Of a stretch of DNA of 64,000 nt, positions 51,085 to 58,661 are shown piece after piece. The position numbers were made by a program, and so were the translations under genes. The notes under the pieces were generated by a model, which made no database searches, was not told the origin of the DNA, and was given only the letters and a program-made list of their open reading frames with translations. The stretch is from Alphaproteobacteria bacterium UBA3612. GTDB taxonomy: Bacteria; Pseudomonadota; Alphaproteobacteria; Sphingomonadales; Sphingomonadaceae. The DNA lies in contig DFLT01000004.1 in assembly GCA_002375465.1 (NCBI GenBank), positions 62,001 to 126,000 on the forward strand, given 5' to 3'. Positions within the stretch are counted from its first letter, which is position 1. The number at the start of each line of letters is the position of its first letter.

Positions 51085-52340
51085 GCCGCAAGGCACCCAA
51101 GCTGCGCGGAGAAAAAACCGTCGCGGTGCTGGATGTTGGTTCCTCGAAGGTTGCCGCCCTCATCGCGCTGGTGGGGCCGGAGGAGGACGCCCCCCGCGTG
51201 ATCGGCGTCCACCAGCTTGCTTGTCGCGGTATGAAGAACGGGCTCGTCTCCGACCTTGGGGCCGTCGAGGCCGCTGTCAGGCAGGCAATGGCCAAGGCCG
51301 AGCAGAATGCCGGCGTTACCGTCAGCGATGTGACGGTGTCAGTATCGGCAGGCGGCATCGACAGCGATCTGGCGACGGTAGAGGTCGATATTGGCGGGCA
51401 GCGGATCGAGCGTGCTGACCTCGATCATGTTCATGCAGAGGCGAAGGCAGAGATCGAACCAGGTGGCAAGATCATCCTGCATGCCGAGCCTGCGCTCTAT
51501 ACGCTCGACGGGCAGAATGCGGTAATGAACCCGCTCGGCCTGCATGCGGAGACGCTGGGCGTTGCAATCCACATTCTCAGCGCCGACCGGGCGCCCATGC
51601 AGAACCTGGAAACGGCGGTCAGAAGCGCGGACCTGAATGTCGCGCGACTGGTAGTGGCGCCGGTCGCCGCCGCCCGCGCTTGCCTGTCGGCGCAGGAGCG
51701 CGATCTTGGCTGCGCCCTGATCGACCTGGGTGCCGGCCGCACGAACATCGCGATCTTCGCGCAAGGGATGATGGCGGGGTTTTCCTCGATTCCGATGGGC
51801 GGTGAGGATGTGACGGCGGACATTGCCAGCGCGCTTGGCACGCCGCTGGTGGCGGCGGAACGACTGAAGGCGCTGAAGGGCTCCGCCAATTCGGTCCCGC
51901 GCGACAATCATGAACGGATCGACGTAGAAGGGCTGGAGGGCGGCGGCGCGCTGTATCAGCGGCCGCGCGCCGAACTGATTCAAGCCATTCGCGGGCGCCT
52001 GGACGTGCTGTTCGGGCTGGTCGAGGACAGGTTCGAGGAACTGGGGTTCAAAGGACCGCGTGCACGGCAGGTGGTCCTGACCGGTGGCGGGGCGGCCCTT
52101 GCAGGCATCGACGATTATGCCGAAGGCGTGCTTGGCCGTCACGTGCGGGTAGGTTCTCCGTCTGGTCTGACGGGCTTTCCGGAACAGCAGCGGGCCAGCG
52201 CATTCAACGTCCTGACCGGGCTTGCCCTGATAGCATCGGAGGAGGCGCCCCGTTTCTGGGATCGCCAACAGACCAGTTTCGCACCCGTCGAAGGTACGGG
52301 CTTCCGGAAAATGCTGAAAATGCTGAAGCAAAACATTTGA
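51081..52340 (+). CDS. ftsA: Cell division protein FtsA
   Basis: FtsA is the actin-like membrane tether of FtsZ. The 419-residue sequence has VAVLDVGSSKVAALIA (phosphate 1), a 1C domain, CALIDLGAGRTNIAIF (phosphate 2), VLTGGGAALAGIDDYA (adenosine) and a C-terminal amphipathic helix FRKMLKMLKQNI for membrane binding. The ATG at 51081 overlaps the ftsQ stop. Confidence 0.97.
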   Translation: MSRKAPKLRGEKTVAVLDVGSSKVAALIALVGPEEDAPRVIGVHQLACRGMKNGLVSDLGAVEAAVRQAMAKAEQNAGVTVSDVTVSVSAGGIDSDLATVEVDIGGQRIERADLDHVHAEAKAEIEPGGKIILHAEPALYTLDGQNAVMNPLGLHAETLGVAIHILSADRAPMQNLETAVRSADLNVARLVVAPVAAARACLSAQERDLGCALIDLGAGRTNIAIFAQGMMAGFSSIPMGGEDVTADIASALGTPLVAAERLKALKGSANSVPRDNHERIDVEGLEGGGALYQRPRAELIQAIRGRLDVLFGLVEDRFEELGFKGPRARQVVLTGGGAALAGIDDYAEGVLGRHVRVGSPSGLTGFPEQQRASAFNVLTGLALIASEEAPRFWDRQQTSFAPVEGTGFRKMLKMLKQNI

Positions 52341-52356
52341 ACAGGCTCACTTTAGG

Positions 52357-52371
52357 GATTCACGGCGACTC
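52357..52371. promoter_or_regulatory. Paired GANTC sites upstream of ftsZ
   Basis: GATTC at 52357-52361 and GACTC at 52367-52371 lie in the 75-base gap between ftsA and ftsZ. GANTC is the target of the alphaproteobacterial cell-cycle methylase CcrM, and ftsZ of Caulobacter is known to need methylation of such sites. The role here is inferred. Confidence 0.4.
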
Positions 52372-52415
52372 GCGGAATTGCTACGGTTGCCAGGACAGGA
52401 AACGAGGAGCGCATC

Positions 52416-53999
52416 ATGGTTGAGTTCGAGCGTCCGGAACTTACGGAATTGAAGCCCCGCATCGCGGTCGTCGGCGTCGGCGGAGCGGGCGGAAACGCGG
52501 TAGCGAACATGATCGATTCCGGCCTGGAAGGCGTCGAATTCTGTGTCGCGAATACAGATGCACAGGCGCTTGCCGCCAGCGCAGCTGCCACGCGGATTCA
52601 ACTGGGGCACAAGATTACCCAGGGTCTTGGCGCAGGTGCGCGCCCTGAGATCGGCCGCGCCGCCGCAGAGGAAAATCTCGACGAGATCGAGGCGGCTCTC
52701 GGCTCCGCGCATATGTGTTTCATCACGGCCGGCATGGGCGGCGGTACCGGCACGGGCGCGGCGCCCGTCATCGCACAGCAAGCGCGTGAACGCGGCATTC
52801 TGACCGTGGGTGTCGTGACCAAGCCATTCAACTTCGAAGGCGCGAAGCGCCAGCGGGCGGCGGAAACCGGCATTGCCGAACTGCAAAAGCATGTCGACAC
52901 GCTGATCGTCATTCCCAACCAGAACCTGTTCATGATCGCCAGCCCGTCGACGACGTTCAAGGAAGCGTTCCAGATGGCGGACCAGGTTCTGCATCAGGGC
53001 GTTCGCGGCATTACCGACCTGATGATGATGCCGGGCCTCATCAATCTGGACTTTGCCGACGTTCGCACGGTCATGTCCGAAATGGGCAAGGCCATGATGG
53101 GGACGGGTGAAGCCGAAGGCGAAGGCCGCGCGATCGAGGCAGCGAACAAGGCCATTTCGAACCCGCTGCTGGACGAGGTTTCGCTTCGCGGTGCGAAGGC
53201 GCTGTTGATCAATATTACGGGCGGCGACGATATGGGCCTGATGGAGGTCGACGAGGCCGCCAATCATATTCGCGACATGGTCGATCCAGACGCCAACATT
53301 ATCTTCGGGTCTGCGTTCAATGCCGAGCTTAACGGCAAGCTGCGCGTGTCCGTCGTTGCCACGGGTATCGATGCCGAGGCGCGTGACGAGGCGGCGCCGG
53401 CGGCAACGCCGAAGCCTGCCTTTGGGACCGTGGCGGGAAGCTTTGGCGGGATGGCGCCCGCTAGCAAGGCGAGTTCGCCCACGCCCGCGCCGAAACCTGC
53501 GGAACCGGCGGTGGCCGAGCCTTCCGCTGCTGAGGACATGCCAGATCGGGATGATGTAGAGACGCTGCCAGAAGCAGCTTCCATGGCAGCTCCGACAGTG
53601 ACCGCCGAGGAAGAACCGCTGCCTCTCGAAGCCGCGGTCGATCAGGCTGTTTCCGAGGAAGAGATCGTGCTGGAGGCTCCGCCCTCCATTGCGGATGCTC
53701 CCCTCGTACACACCAATGTTACCCCGCTGCGCGCGTCCGAAGATGAGGCCGCAGACGAAGAAGCGGCTGCAGCCGAGCGCCCCTATTCCGAGGATATTCG
53801 TCCCACGCGTGAGGCCCCTCCCGCCGCGCCAACCCGCGGTCCCAGCCTGTTCGAGCGCATGACGTCGATCGGCAAGGGCAAGACGGAAGCGAAGCGTTCC
53901 CGCGACGACCTTTTTACAAGTGAAGGTGAAAAGGAAGAATCAAAGGGTGATGATCCGCTGGAAATCCCCGCATTCTTCAAGCGACAGGTGAACGACTAG
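52416..53999 (+). CDS. ftsZ: Cell division protein FtsZ
   Basis: FtsZ is the tubulin-like GTPase that forms the division ring. The 527-residue protein has IAVVGVGGAGGNAV, the GTP-binding signature GGGTGTGAAP (about residues 108-117) and NPLLDEVSLRGAK. After residue 320 follows a long disordered Ala/Pro/Glu-rich linker of about 190 residues, ending in the conserved tail IPAFFKRQ that binds FtsA. GAGGAG precedes the ATG. It is the last gene of the dcw run; lpxC is not next to it. Confidence 0.98.
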   Translation: MVEFERPELTELKPRIAVVGVGGAGGNAVANMIDSGLEGVEFCVANTDAQALAASAAATRIQLGHKITQGLGAGARPEIGRAAAEENLDEIEAALGSAHMCFITAGMGGGTGTGAAPVIAQQARERGILTVGVVTKPFNFEGAKRQRAAETGIAELQKHVDTLIVIPNQNLFMIASPSTTFKEAFQMADQVLHQGVRGITDLMMMPGLINLDFADVRTVMSEMGKAMMGTGEAEGEGRAIEAANKAISNPLLDEVSLRGAKALLINITGGDDMGLMEVDEAANHIRDMVDPDANIIFGSAFNAELNGKLRVSVVATGIDAEARDEAAPAATPKPAFGTVAGSFGGMAPASKASSPTPAPKPAEPAVAEPSAAEDMPDRDDVETLPEAASMAAPTVTAEEEPLPLEAAVDQAVSEEEIVLEAPPSIADAPLVHTNVTPLRASEDEAADEEAAAAERPYSEDIRPTREAPPAAPTRGPSLFERMTSIGKGKTEAKRSRDDLFTSEGEKEESKGDDPLEIPAFFKRQVND

Positions 54000-54019
54000 T
54001 TCGCCCTGTCTATTTTGCT

Positions 54020-54039
54020 CCCTCTCCGGAAGGGGAGGG
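54020..54039 (+). terminator. Hairpin after ftsZ
   Basis: CCCTCTCC and GGGGAGGG form an 8-pair stem (one G-U) with a GGAA tetraloop, 21 bases after the ftsZ stop. No T-run follows, so it may be a terminator of limited strength or an mRNA stabiliser. Confidence 0.5.
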
Positions 54040-54072
54040 GGTGTGCAGCGTAACCCCGTGCTAATTGAGATG

Positions 54073-54094
54073 GGCGGCCCCTGATCGGGGCGCC
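54073..54094 (+). terminator. Second hairpin between ftsZ and the CoA-transferase gene
   Basis: GGCGGCCCC (54073-54081) pairs with GGGGCGCC (54087-54094) around a 5-base loop with one bulge, followed by GTTTC. It sits 30 bases before the next gene's ATG. Confidence 0.45.
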
Positions 54095-54123
54095 GTTTCG
54101 CATTTGGTTTCAGGGAGCGCACC

Positions 54124-55248
54124 ATGCCCGGCCCCCTTTCCGGTCTTCGCATCATTGAAATTGCCGGCATCGGCCCGGGGCCATTTTGTGGCATGATGTT
54201 GGCGGATCACGGTGCAGATGTCATCCGCGTCGAACGTGCCGGTGCCAGGCCTGAGCCCCTTCTGGGCCGCAATCGCCGCTCCATCATTGTCGATTTAAAG
54301 TCGCCCGAGGGTGCGCAATTGGTCCGCCGCCTGGCGGCGAGCGCGGATGGTCTGTTCGAGGGGTTTCGCCCCGGCGTCATGGAAAGACTGGGCCTCGGTC
54401 CCGCCGCCCTGCTGCAGGATAATCCCAGGCTGGTTTACGGCCGTGTGACCGGCTGGGGCCAATATGGCCCATATGCAGATGTTGCGGGCCATGACATCAA
54501 CTACATCGCCCTGTCGGGCGCGCTGCACGGCTATGGGCGCGCTGGTGAAAAGCCGACGCCGCCCGCGAATATAGTGGGCGATTTTGGGGGCGGGGGCATG
54601 CTGTTGGCCTTCGGCATGGTATCGGCCCTGCTGCATGCCGGCAAAACGGGTAAGGGCCAGGTCATCGACGCAGCCATGACGGATGGCTCCGCACTGCTTT
54701 CCAGCATGATCTGGGAATTCAGGGGCACGGGGTTCTGGCGCGACGACCGTGGCGTCAATCTGCTCGACACCGGGGCGCATTTTTACGACACATATGAAAC
54801 CGCCGATGGCAAATATATCGCCGTGGGTGCGATAGAACCGCAATTCTACGCCGAACTGCGCCGCATCATCGGCCTAGGGGATGACGCCGCGCTGGACGAT
54901 CAAATGAATCCGGCCCGCTGGCCTGCGCTAAAGGAGAAGCTGGCGGCGGTGTTCCTGACGAAGAGGCGGGACGAGTGGGAGAAGCTGTTCAGCAAAACAG
55001 AGGTTTGCGTCGCCCCCGTCCTGTCGATGGAGGAGGCTGCGGCTCATCCCCACAATGTCACGCGTGAAACCTTTGTAGATGTTGGCGGCATAATGGGTCC
55101 GGCGCCCGCGCCGCGTTATTCGTCGACGCAGGTCGACGCGCCGACGCCGCCGACAAAACCCGGCAGCGCTACCCGCGAGATATTGTCGGAGGCAGGGGTG
55201 AGCGAGGAAGAATATAACGCGCTGCGTGCGTCGAAAGCGATAGAATAG
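54124..55248 (+). CDS. CoA-transferase family III protein, alpha-methylacyl-CoA racemase type
   Basis: The 374-residue protein has GLRIIEIAGIGPGPFCGMML, ADHGADVIRVER, NRRSIIVDLK and GFRPGVMERLGLGP, followed by GHDINYIALSGAL, where the His and a later Asp are the racemase residues. The overall match is to AMCR/CaiB-BaiF proteins. It could racemise 2-methylacyl-CoA in branched fatty-acid or sterol side-chain oxidation. No pathway genes flank it. An AGGGAG ribosome-binding site precedes the ATG. Confidence 0.88.
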   Translation: MPGPLSGLRIIEIAGIGPGPFCGMMLADHGADVIRVERAGARPEPLLGRNRRSIIVDLKSPEGAQLVRRLAASADGLFEGFRPGVMERLGLGPAALLQDNPRLVYGRVTGWGQYGPYADVAGHDINYIALSGALHGYGRAGEKPTPPANIVGDFGGGGMLLAFGMVSALLHAGKTGKGQVIDAAMTDGSALLSSMIWEFRGTGFWRDDRGVNLLDTGAHFYDTYETADGKYIAVGAIEPQFYAELRRIIGLGDDAALDDQMNPARWPALKEKLAAVFLTKRRDEWEKLFSKTEVCVAPVLSMEEAAAHPHNVTRETFVDVGGIMGPAPAPRYSSTQVDAPTPPTKPGSATREILSEAGVSEEEYNALRASKAIE

Positions 55249-55261
55249 CTCACCGGTCCGA

Positions 55262-55741
55262 TCAGGTGCTGCTGTTGCTGGTGTCGCAAAGACGACCTGA
55301 TGGGTCATAGCGTGGCCATGCCATTGCGGTGCCGCTTTCTACCATCGCGCAGTTGAGTTCTGTACCGTCGGGTCGCCAGCACCAGGCGTTGACGCGCCCA
55401 TAGCTGCGACCGGTCGCTTCACACTGCAGGCGCTGTCTGCCCGCAAGTTTGTTCAAAGCGGCCTTTGCGGCGGCGCCGCTGGCGGTTGGGCAAGGATGTC
55501 CAGGACGGCAGGTTTCGTCTAATTCCCTAGCGGCAATTGCCGTCAGCCGTATCTTGGCTCCGTTCGCGCAGTAGATCGGGCCATCGCCATCATGAACGCC
55601 AGTCACGTCGCAGGTGAAGCGGCCCGGAACCGACGCCTCGGCCGGGTTATCGAAGCGGACCGGCGTCAGCAGCAGAATGAGCGCGAACGTCAGCAGCGCC
55701 AGGGGCAGGGCGACGGCAACTGCAAAGCGCGACGTAGACAT
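55262..55741 (-). CDS. Staphylococcal-nuclease-like (thermonuclease) protein, membrane-anchored
   Basis: The 159-residue protein begins with a hydrophobic helix (about 6-26), then an SNase-like domain: DVTGVHDGDGPIYCANG with the metal aspartates, IRLTAIAARELDETC (Arg65, Glu73) and SYGRVNAW (Arg116), matching the catalytic Arg, Glu and Arg of the family. Six cysteines are unusual and may form disulfides in the periplasm. The ATG at 55741 is preferred because upstream codons precede the helix with no function. It converges on the racemase gene and diverges from gltX. Confidence 0.75.
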   Translation of the reverse strand: MSTSRFAVAVALPLALLTFALILLLTPVRFDNPAEASVPGRFTCDVTGVHDGDGPIYCANGAKIRLTAIAARELDETCRPGHPCPTASGAAAKAALNKLAGRQRLQCEATGRSYGRVNAWCWRPDGTELNCAMVESGTAMAWPRYDPSGRLCDTSNSST

Positions 55742-55899
55742 GGCTTTCGCCTGTGACAGACGTGCCTTAAGACTTCGCAAATGATTCCAGCCAGATTGAA
55801 CCTGTCGCGCACCCGCGTGCGGCTTCGTTCGTCCTCGGCAAAGGTGGCGCTGGCACCTGCCAACAGGGCAGTGCCGCGAGTTTTTGAAGGATGTGCCGA

Positions 55900-57240
55900 A
55901 TGAGCAATATCGTGACGCGTTTCGCACCTAGCCCGACGGGCCGCCTGCATGTCGGCAATGTGCGTACTGCGCTGATCAACTGGTTGTTTGCCCGCGCGAA
56001 TGCGGGACGATTCATGCTGCGCCTCGATGACACGGACCAGGCGCGATCCCGCCCGGAATATGTCGATGCCATTCGCCAGGATCTGGGCTGGCTGGGCTTG
56101 TCGCCGGATGGTGAAGTGCGGCAATCCGATCGTTCAGCGCTTTACGATGCTGCCTTCGATCGTCTGGTGGCGGCCGGTCGCATCTACCCGGCCTATGAAA
56201 CGGCGGAAGAACTGGACGTAAAGCGGAAGGTGCAATTATCGCGTCGGCTGCCGCCGGTTTACGACCGTGCCGCCCTTCGCCTGTCGGAAGAGGATCGTGC
56301 GCAGTTGGAAGAGGCGGGCACGAAACCGCATTGGCGCTTTCGGTTGGATACCGACGCGGCGATCGAGTGGACCGACCTGGTCCGCGGCCCAGCGCATGTC
56401 GATCCGGCCTCGCTAAGTGACCCCGTCGTGCGCCGCGCCGACGGATCCTATCTCTACATGCTGCCCAGTGTCGTCGACGACATTGACATGGGCATTACGC
56501 ATGTCGTGCGGGGCGAGGATCACGTCACCAATTCCGGCGTTCAACTACAGATGTTCGCGGCGCTGGATGCCCCGCCGCCGCGGTTCGCCCATATAAGCCT
56601 GCTGACAGGCGCGGAGGGCGGCAAGCTTTCGAAACGTGCCGGCTCCCTCGGCATGGACGAAATCCGTGCTCTGGGGATCGAGCCGGTAACGATTGCTGCT
56701 TTGCTGGCGCGCATCGGCACATCCCGGTCTATTGAACCGGTCGACGATCTGAGCGCGCTGGCGGAAGGTTTCGATTTCACCACCTTCTCTCGCGCGGCGG
56801 CCAGGTTCGATGTTGCCGATCTGGTCCCGCTGAACGCAAAGATTGTTCACGGGCTGGATTATGACCGGGTAGCGGACCGCCTGCCGACCGGCATGGATAA
56901 ACCAGCCTGGATGGCGCTGAGGTCGAATGTAGAGATTGTCGGCGACGCCGCCGCGCTTTGGCAGCTCGTCACCGGTCCCGTTGATGCGCAATTTACGGCG
57001 GAGGATCATGAATTCTTGACCGCTGCGCGCGAGACACTCGCAGCGCTCGATTGGTCCCATGACATATGGCAGCGGTGGACCACCGAGCTGAAGGCGAAAA
57101 CCGGCCGTAAGGGAAAGGGTTTGTTCATGCCGCTGCGTCAGGCACTGACCGGGCAGGACCACGGTCCGGAGATGGCGGCGCTATTGCCCTTGATTGGCCG
57201 CGAGCAGGCGCTGGCGCGACTTGGGAAAGCAGGAGCGTAA
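55900..57240 (+). CDS. gltX: Glutamyl-tRNA synthetase
   Basis: GltX charges tRNA-Glu (and in many alphaproteobacteria also tRNA-Gln before amidation). The 446-residue class I synthetase has the HIGH-type motif H17-V-G-N (FAPSPTGRLHVGN), and K242-L-S-K-R as the KMSKS motif. The ATG at 55900 follows AAGGA at a good distance; an ATG nine bases upstream has none. Confidence 0.96.
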   Translation: MSNIVTRFAPSPTGRLHVGNVRTALINWLFARANAGRFMLRLDDTDQARSRPEYVDAIRQDLGWLGLSPDGEVRQSDRSALYDAAFDRLVAAGRIYPAYETAEELDVKRKVQLSRRLPPVYDRAALRLSEEDRAQLEEAGTKPHWRFRLDTDAAIEWTDLVRGPAHVDPASLSDPVVRRADGSYLYMLPSVVDDIDMGITHVVRGEDHVTNSGVQLQMFAALDAPPPRFAHISLLTGAEGGKLSKRAGSLGMDEIRALGIEPVTIAALLARIGTSRSIEPVDDLSALAEGFDFTTFSRAAARFDVADLVPLNAKIVHGLDYDRVADRLPTGMDKPAWMALRSNVEIVGDAAALWQLVTGPVDAQFTAEDHEFLTAARETLAALDWSHDIWQRWTTELKAKTGRKGKGLFMPLRQALTGQDHGPEMAALLPLIGREQALARLGKAGA

Positions 57241-57264
57241 GGAAGCCACCTTATATCTGGGCCA

Positions 57265-57312
57265 CCTGATATCTGGTCGTCCCCAAAAATGTGGGAATGA
57301 CCAGATATCAGG
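57265..57312. terminator. Long perfect inverted repeat between convergent gltX and sucB
   Basis: CCTGATATCTGGTC (57265-57278) and GACCAGATATCAGG (57299-57312) are perfect 14-base complements; inside, CCC pairs with GGG. A partial copy, CCTTATATCTGG, lies just upstream at 57249-57260. The symmetry and position between converging genes suggest a bidirectional terminator, although no T-run is present. Confidence 0.6.
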
Positions 57313-57354
57313 GCTTTGGCTGTGCTAGCTGAGCAGCCTTCGCCAAATGGGGCT

Positions 57355-58626
57355 CTAGAGATCCAGGACCAGCCGCGTCGGATCTTCGATGGCTTCCTTC
57401 ACCCGTACCAGGAATGTAACGGCCTCGCGTCCGTCGATCAGGCGGTGATCGTAGCTGAGCGCCAGATACATCATCGGCCGGATGACGACCTGGCCGTCGA
57501 TGGCGACGGGGCGGTCCTCAATACGATGCATTCCCAGAACGGCCGATTGCGGTGCGTTCAGAATGGGCGTCGACATCAGACTGCCGAATACGCCGCCATT
57601 TGAAATGGTGAACGTACCGCCCTGCAGTTCGTCCAGCTTCAGTTCGCCATCGCGGGCACGGCGGCCGAAATCGCCAATTGCCTTCTCGGTTTCGGCAAAG
57701 GTGAGAGCATTGGCGTTCTTCAGGATCGGAACCACAAGGCCGCCCGGAGAGGAAACGGCAATGCCGATATCTGCATAGTCGCGATAAACGATATCGTCGC
57801 CGTCGATCATCGCATTGACGCTGGGCACGTCCTGCAGCGCCAGGGAACATGCCTTCGTGAAGAACGACATGAAGCCCAGCCGGACGCCGTGTTTTTTCTC
57901 GAACGTGTCCTTGTACTTCTCGCGCGCCTCCATGACGGCGGTCATGTCGACATCGTTGAAAGTCGTCAGCATGGCTGCTGTATTCTGCGCTTCCTTCAGG
58001 CGGGAGGCGATTGTCTTCCTGAGGCGCGACATGCGCTTGCGTTCTTCGTTGCGGCCCCCGGCAGGGGCGGGTGCAGCCGAGGAAGAGCTGGAACTAGAGG
58101 CTGCGGGCGCGGATTTCTTCGCCTCTGCGCCCTTGTCTCCACCGGCGATGGCGCGCTGCACGTCTTCTTTCAGCAGGCGCCCTCCCTTGCCGGTGCCCTT
58201 TATGTCGGCAGCGTCAAGCTGATGTTCGGAAAGGAGGCGCTTCACCGCCGGCGACAGGGTGTCGTCGCCCGCAGCGCTGTCGTCGTCCTCGGCTGCTTTT
58301 GTCTCCGCATCGGCCTCCGGAGAGGATGTCGATTTCGCAGGTGAATCCGCTTTCTTCGCGGAGGCGGACCCATCCTTGCTGCCGCCAGCGCCTTCCTCGA
58401 CGCGCGCGATGATGGCGCCCACCTCGACCTCGTCGCCGACCTCAGCCAGCTGTTCCGACAGGGTGCCGGCGACAGGCGACGGGACCTCGACGGAGACCTT
58501 ATCGGTTTCCAGGCTGACGATCGGCTCATCCACCGCCACGCTGTCGCCCGGCTGTTTCAGCCATTCGCCGACGGTGGCTTCGGTAACGGATTCGCCGAGG
58601 GCGGGAATGGAGACATCGATGGGCAT
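57355..58626 (-). CDS. sucB: Dihydrolipoamide succinyltransferase (2-oxoglutarate dehydrogenase E2)
   Basis: SucB carries the succinyl group of the oxoglutarate dehydrogenase complex. The 423-residue protein has a lipoyl domain with K43 (SLETDKVSVEV), an Ala/Ser/Asp linker, an E3-binding domain (PAVKRLLSEHQLDAADIKGTG) and the catalytic domain with H394 in DHRLIDGREAV. The ATG at 58626 is chosen because AAGGA lies eight bases upstream. It follows sucA by 35 bases. Confidence 0.97.
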   Translation of the reverse strand: MPIDVSIPALGESVTEATVGEWLKQPGDSVAVDEPIVSLETDKVSVEVPSPVAGTLSEQLAEVGDEVEVGAIIARVEEGAGGSKDGSASAKKADSPAKSTSSPEADAETKAAEDDDSAAGDDTLSPAVKRLLSEHQLDAADIKGTGKGGRLLKEDVQRAIAGGDKGAEAKKSAPAASSSSSSSAAPAPAGGRNEERKRMSRLRKTIASRLKEAQNTAAMLTTFNDVDMTAVMEAREKYKDTFEKKHGVRLGFMSFFTKACSLALQDVPSVNAMIDGDDIVYRDYADIGIAVSSPGGLVVPILKNANALTFAETEKAIGDFGRRARDGELKLDELQGGTFTISNGGVFGSLMSTPILNAPQSAVLGMHRIEDRPVAIDGQVVIRPMMYLALSYDHRLIDGREAVTFLVRVKEAIEDPTRLVLDL

Positions 58627-58661
58627 TTTCGAATTCCTTGGATCGGTTGCCATATTCTGGA

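Noticed and set aside
51339..52331. Long open frames antisense to ftsA, murC and other dcw genes
   Set aside because: They mirror well-supported genes, have no ribosome-binding sites and no recognisable domains.
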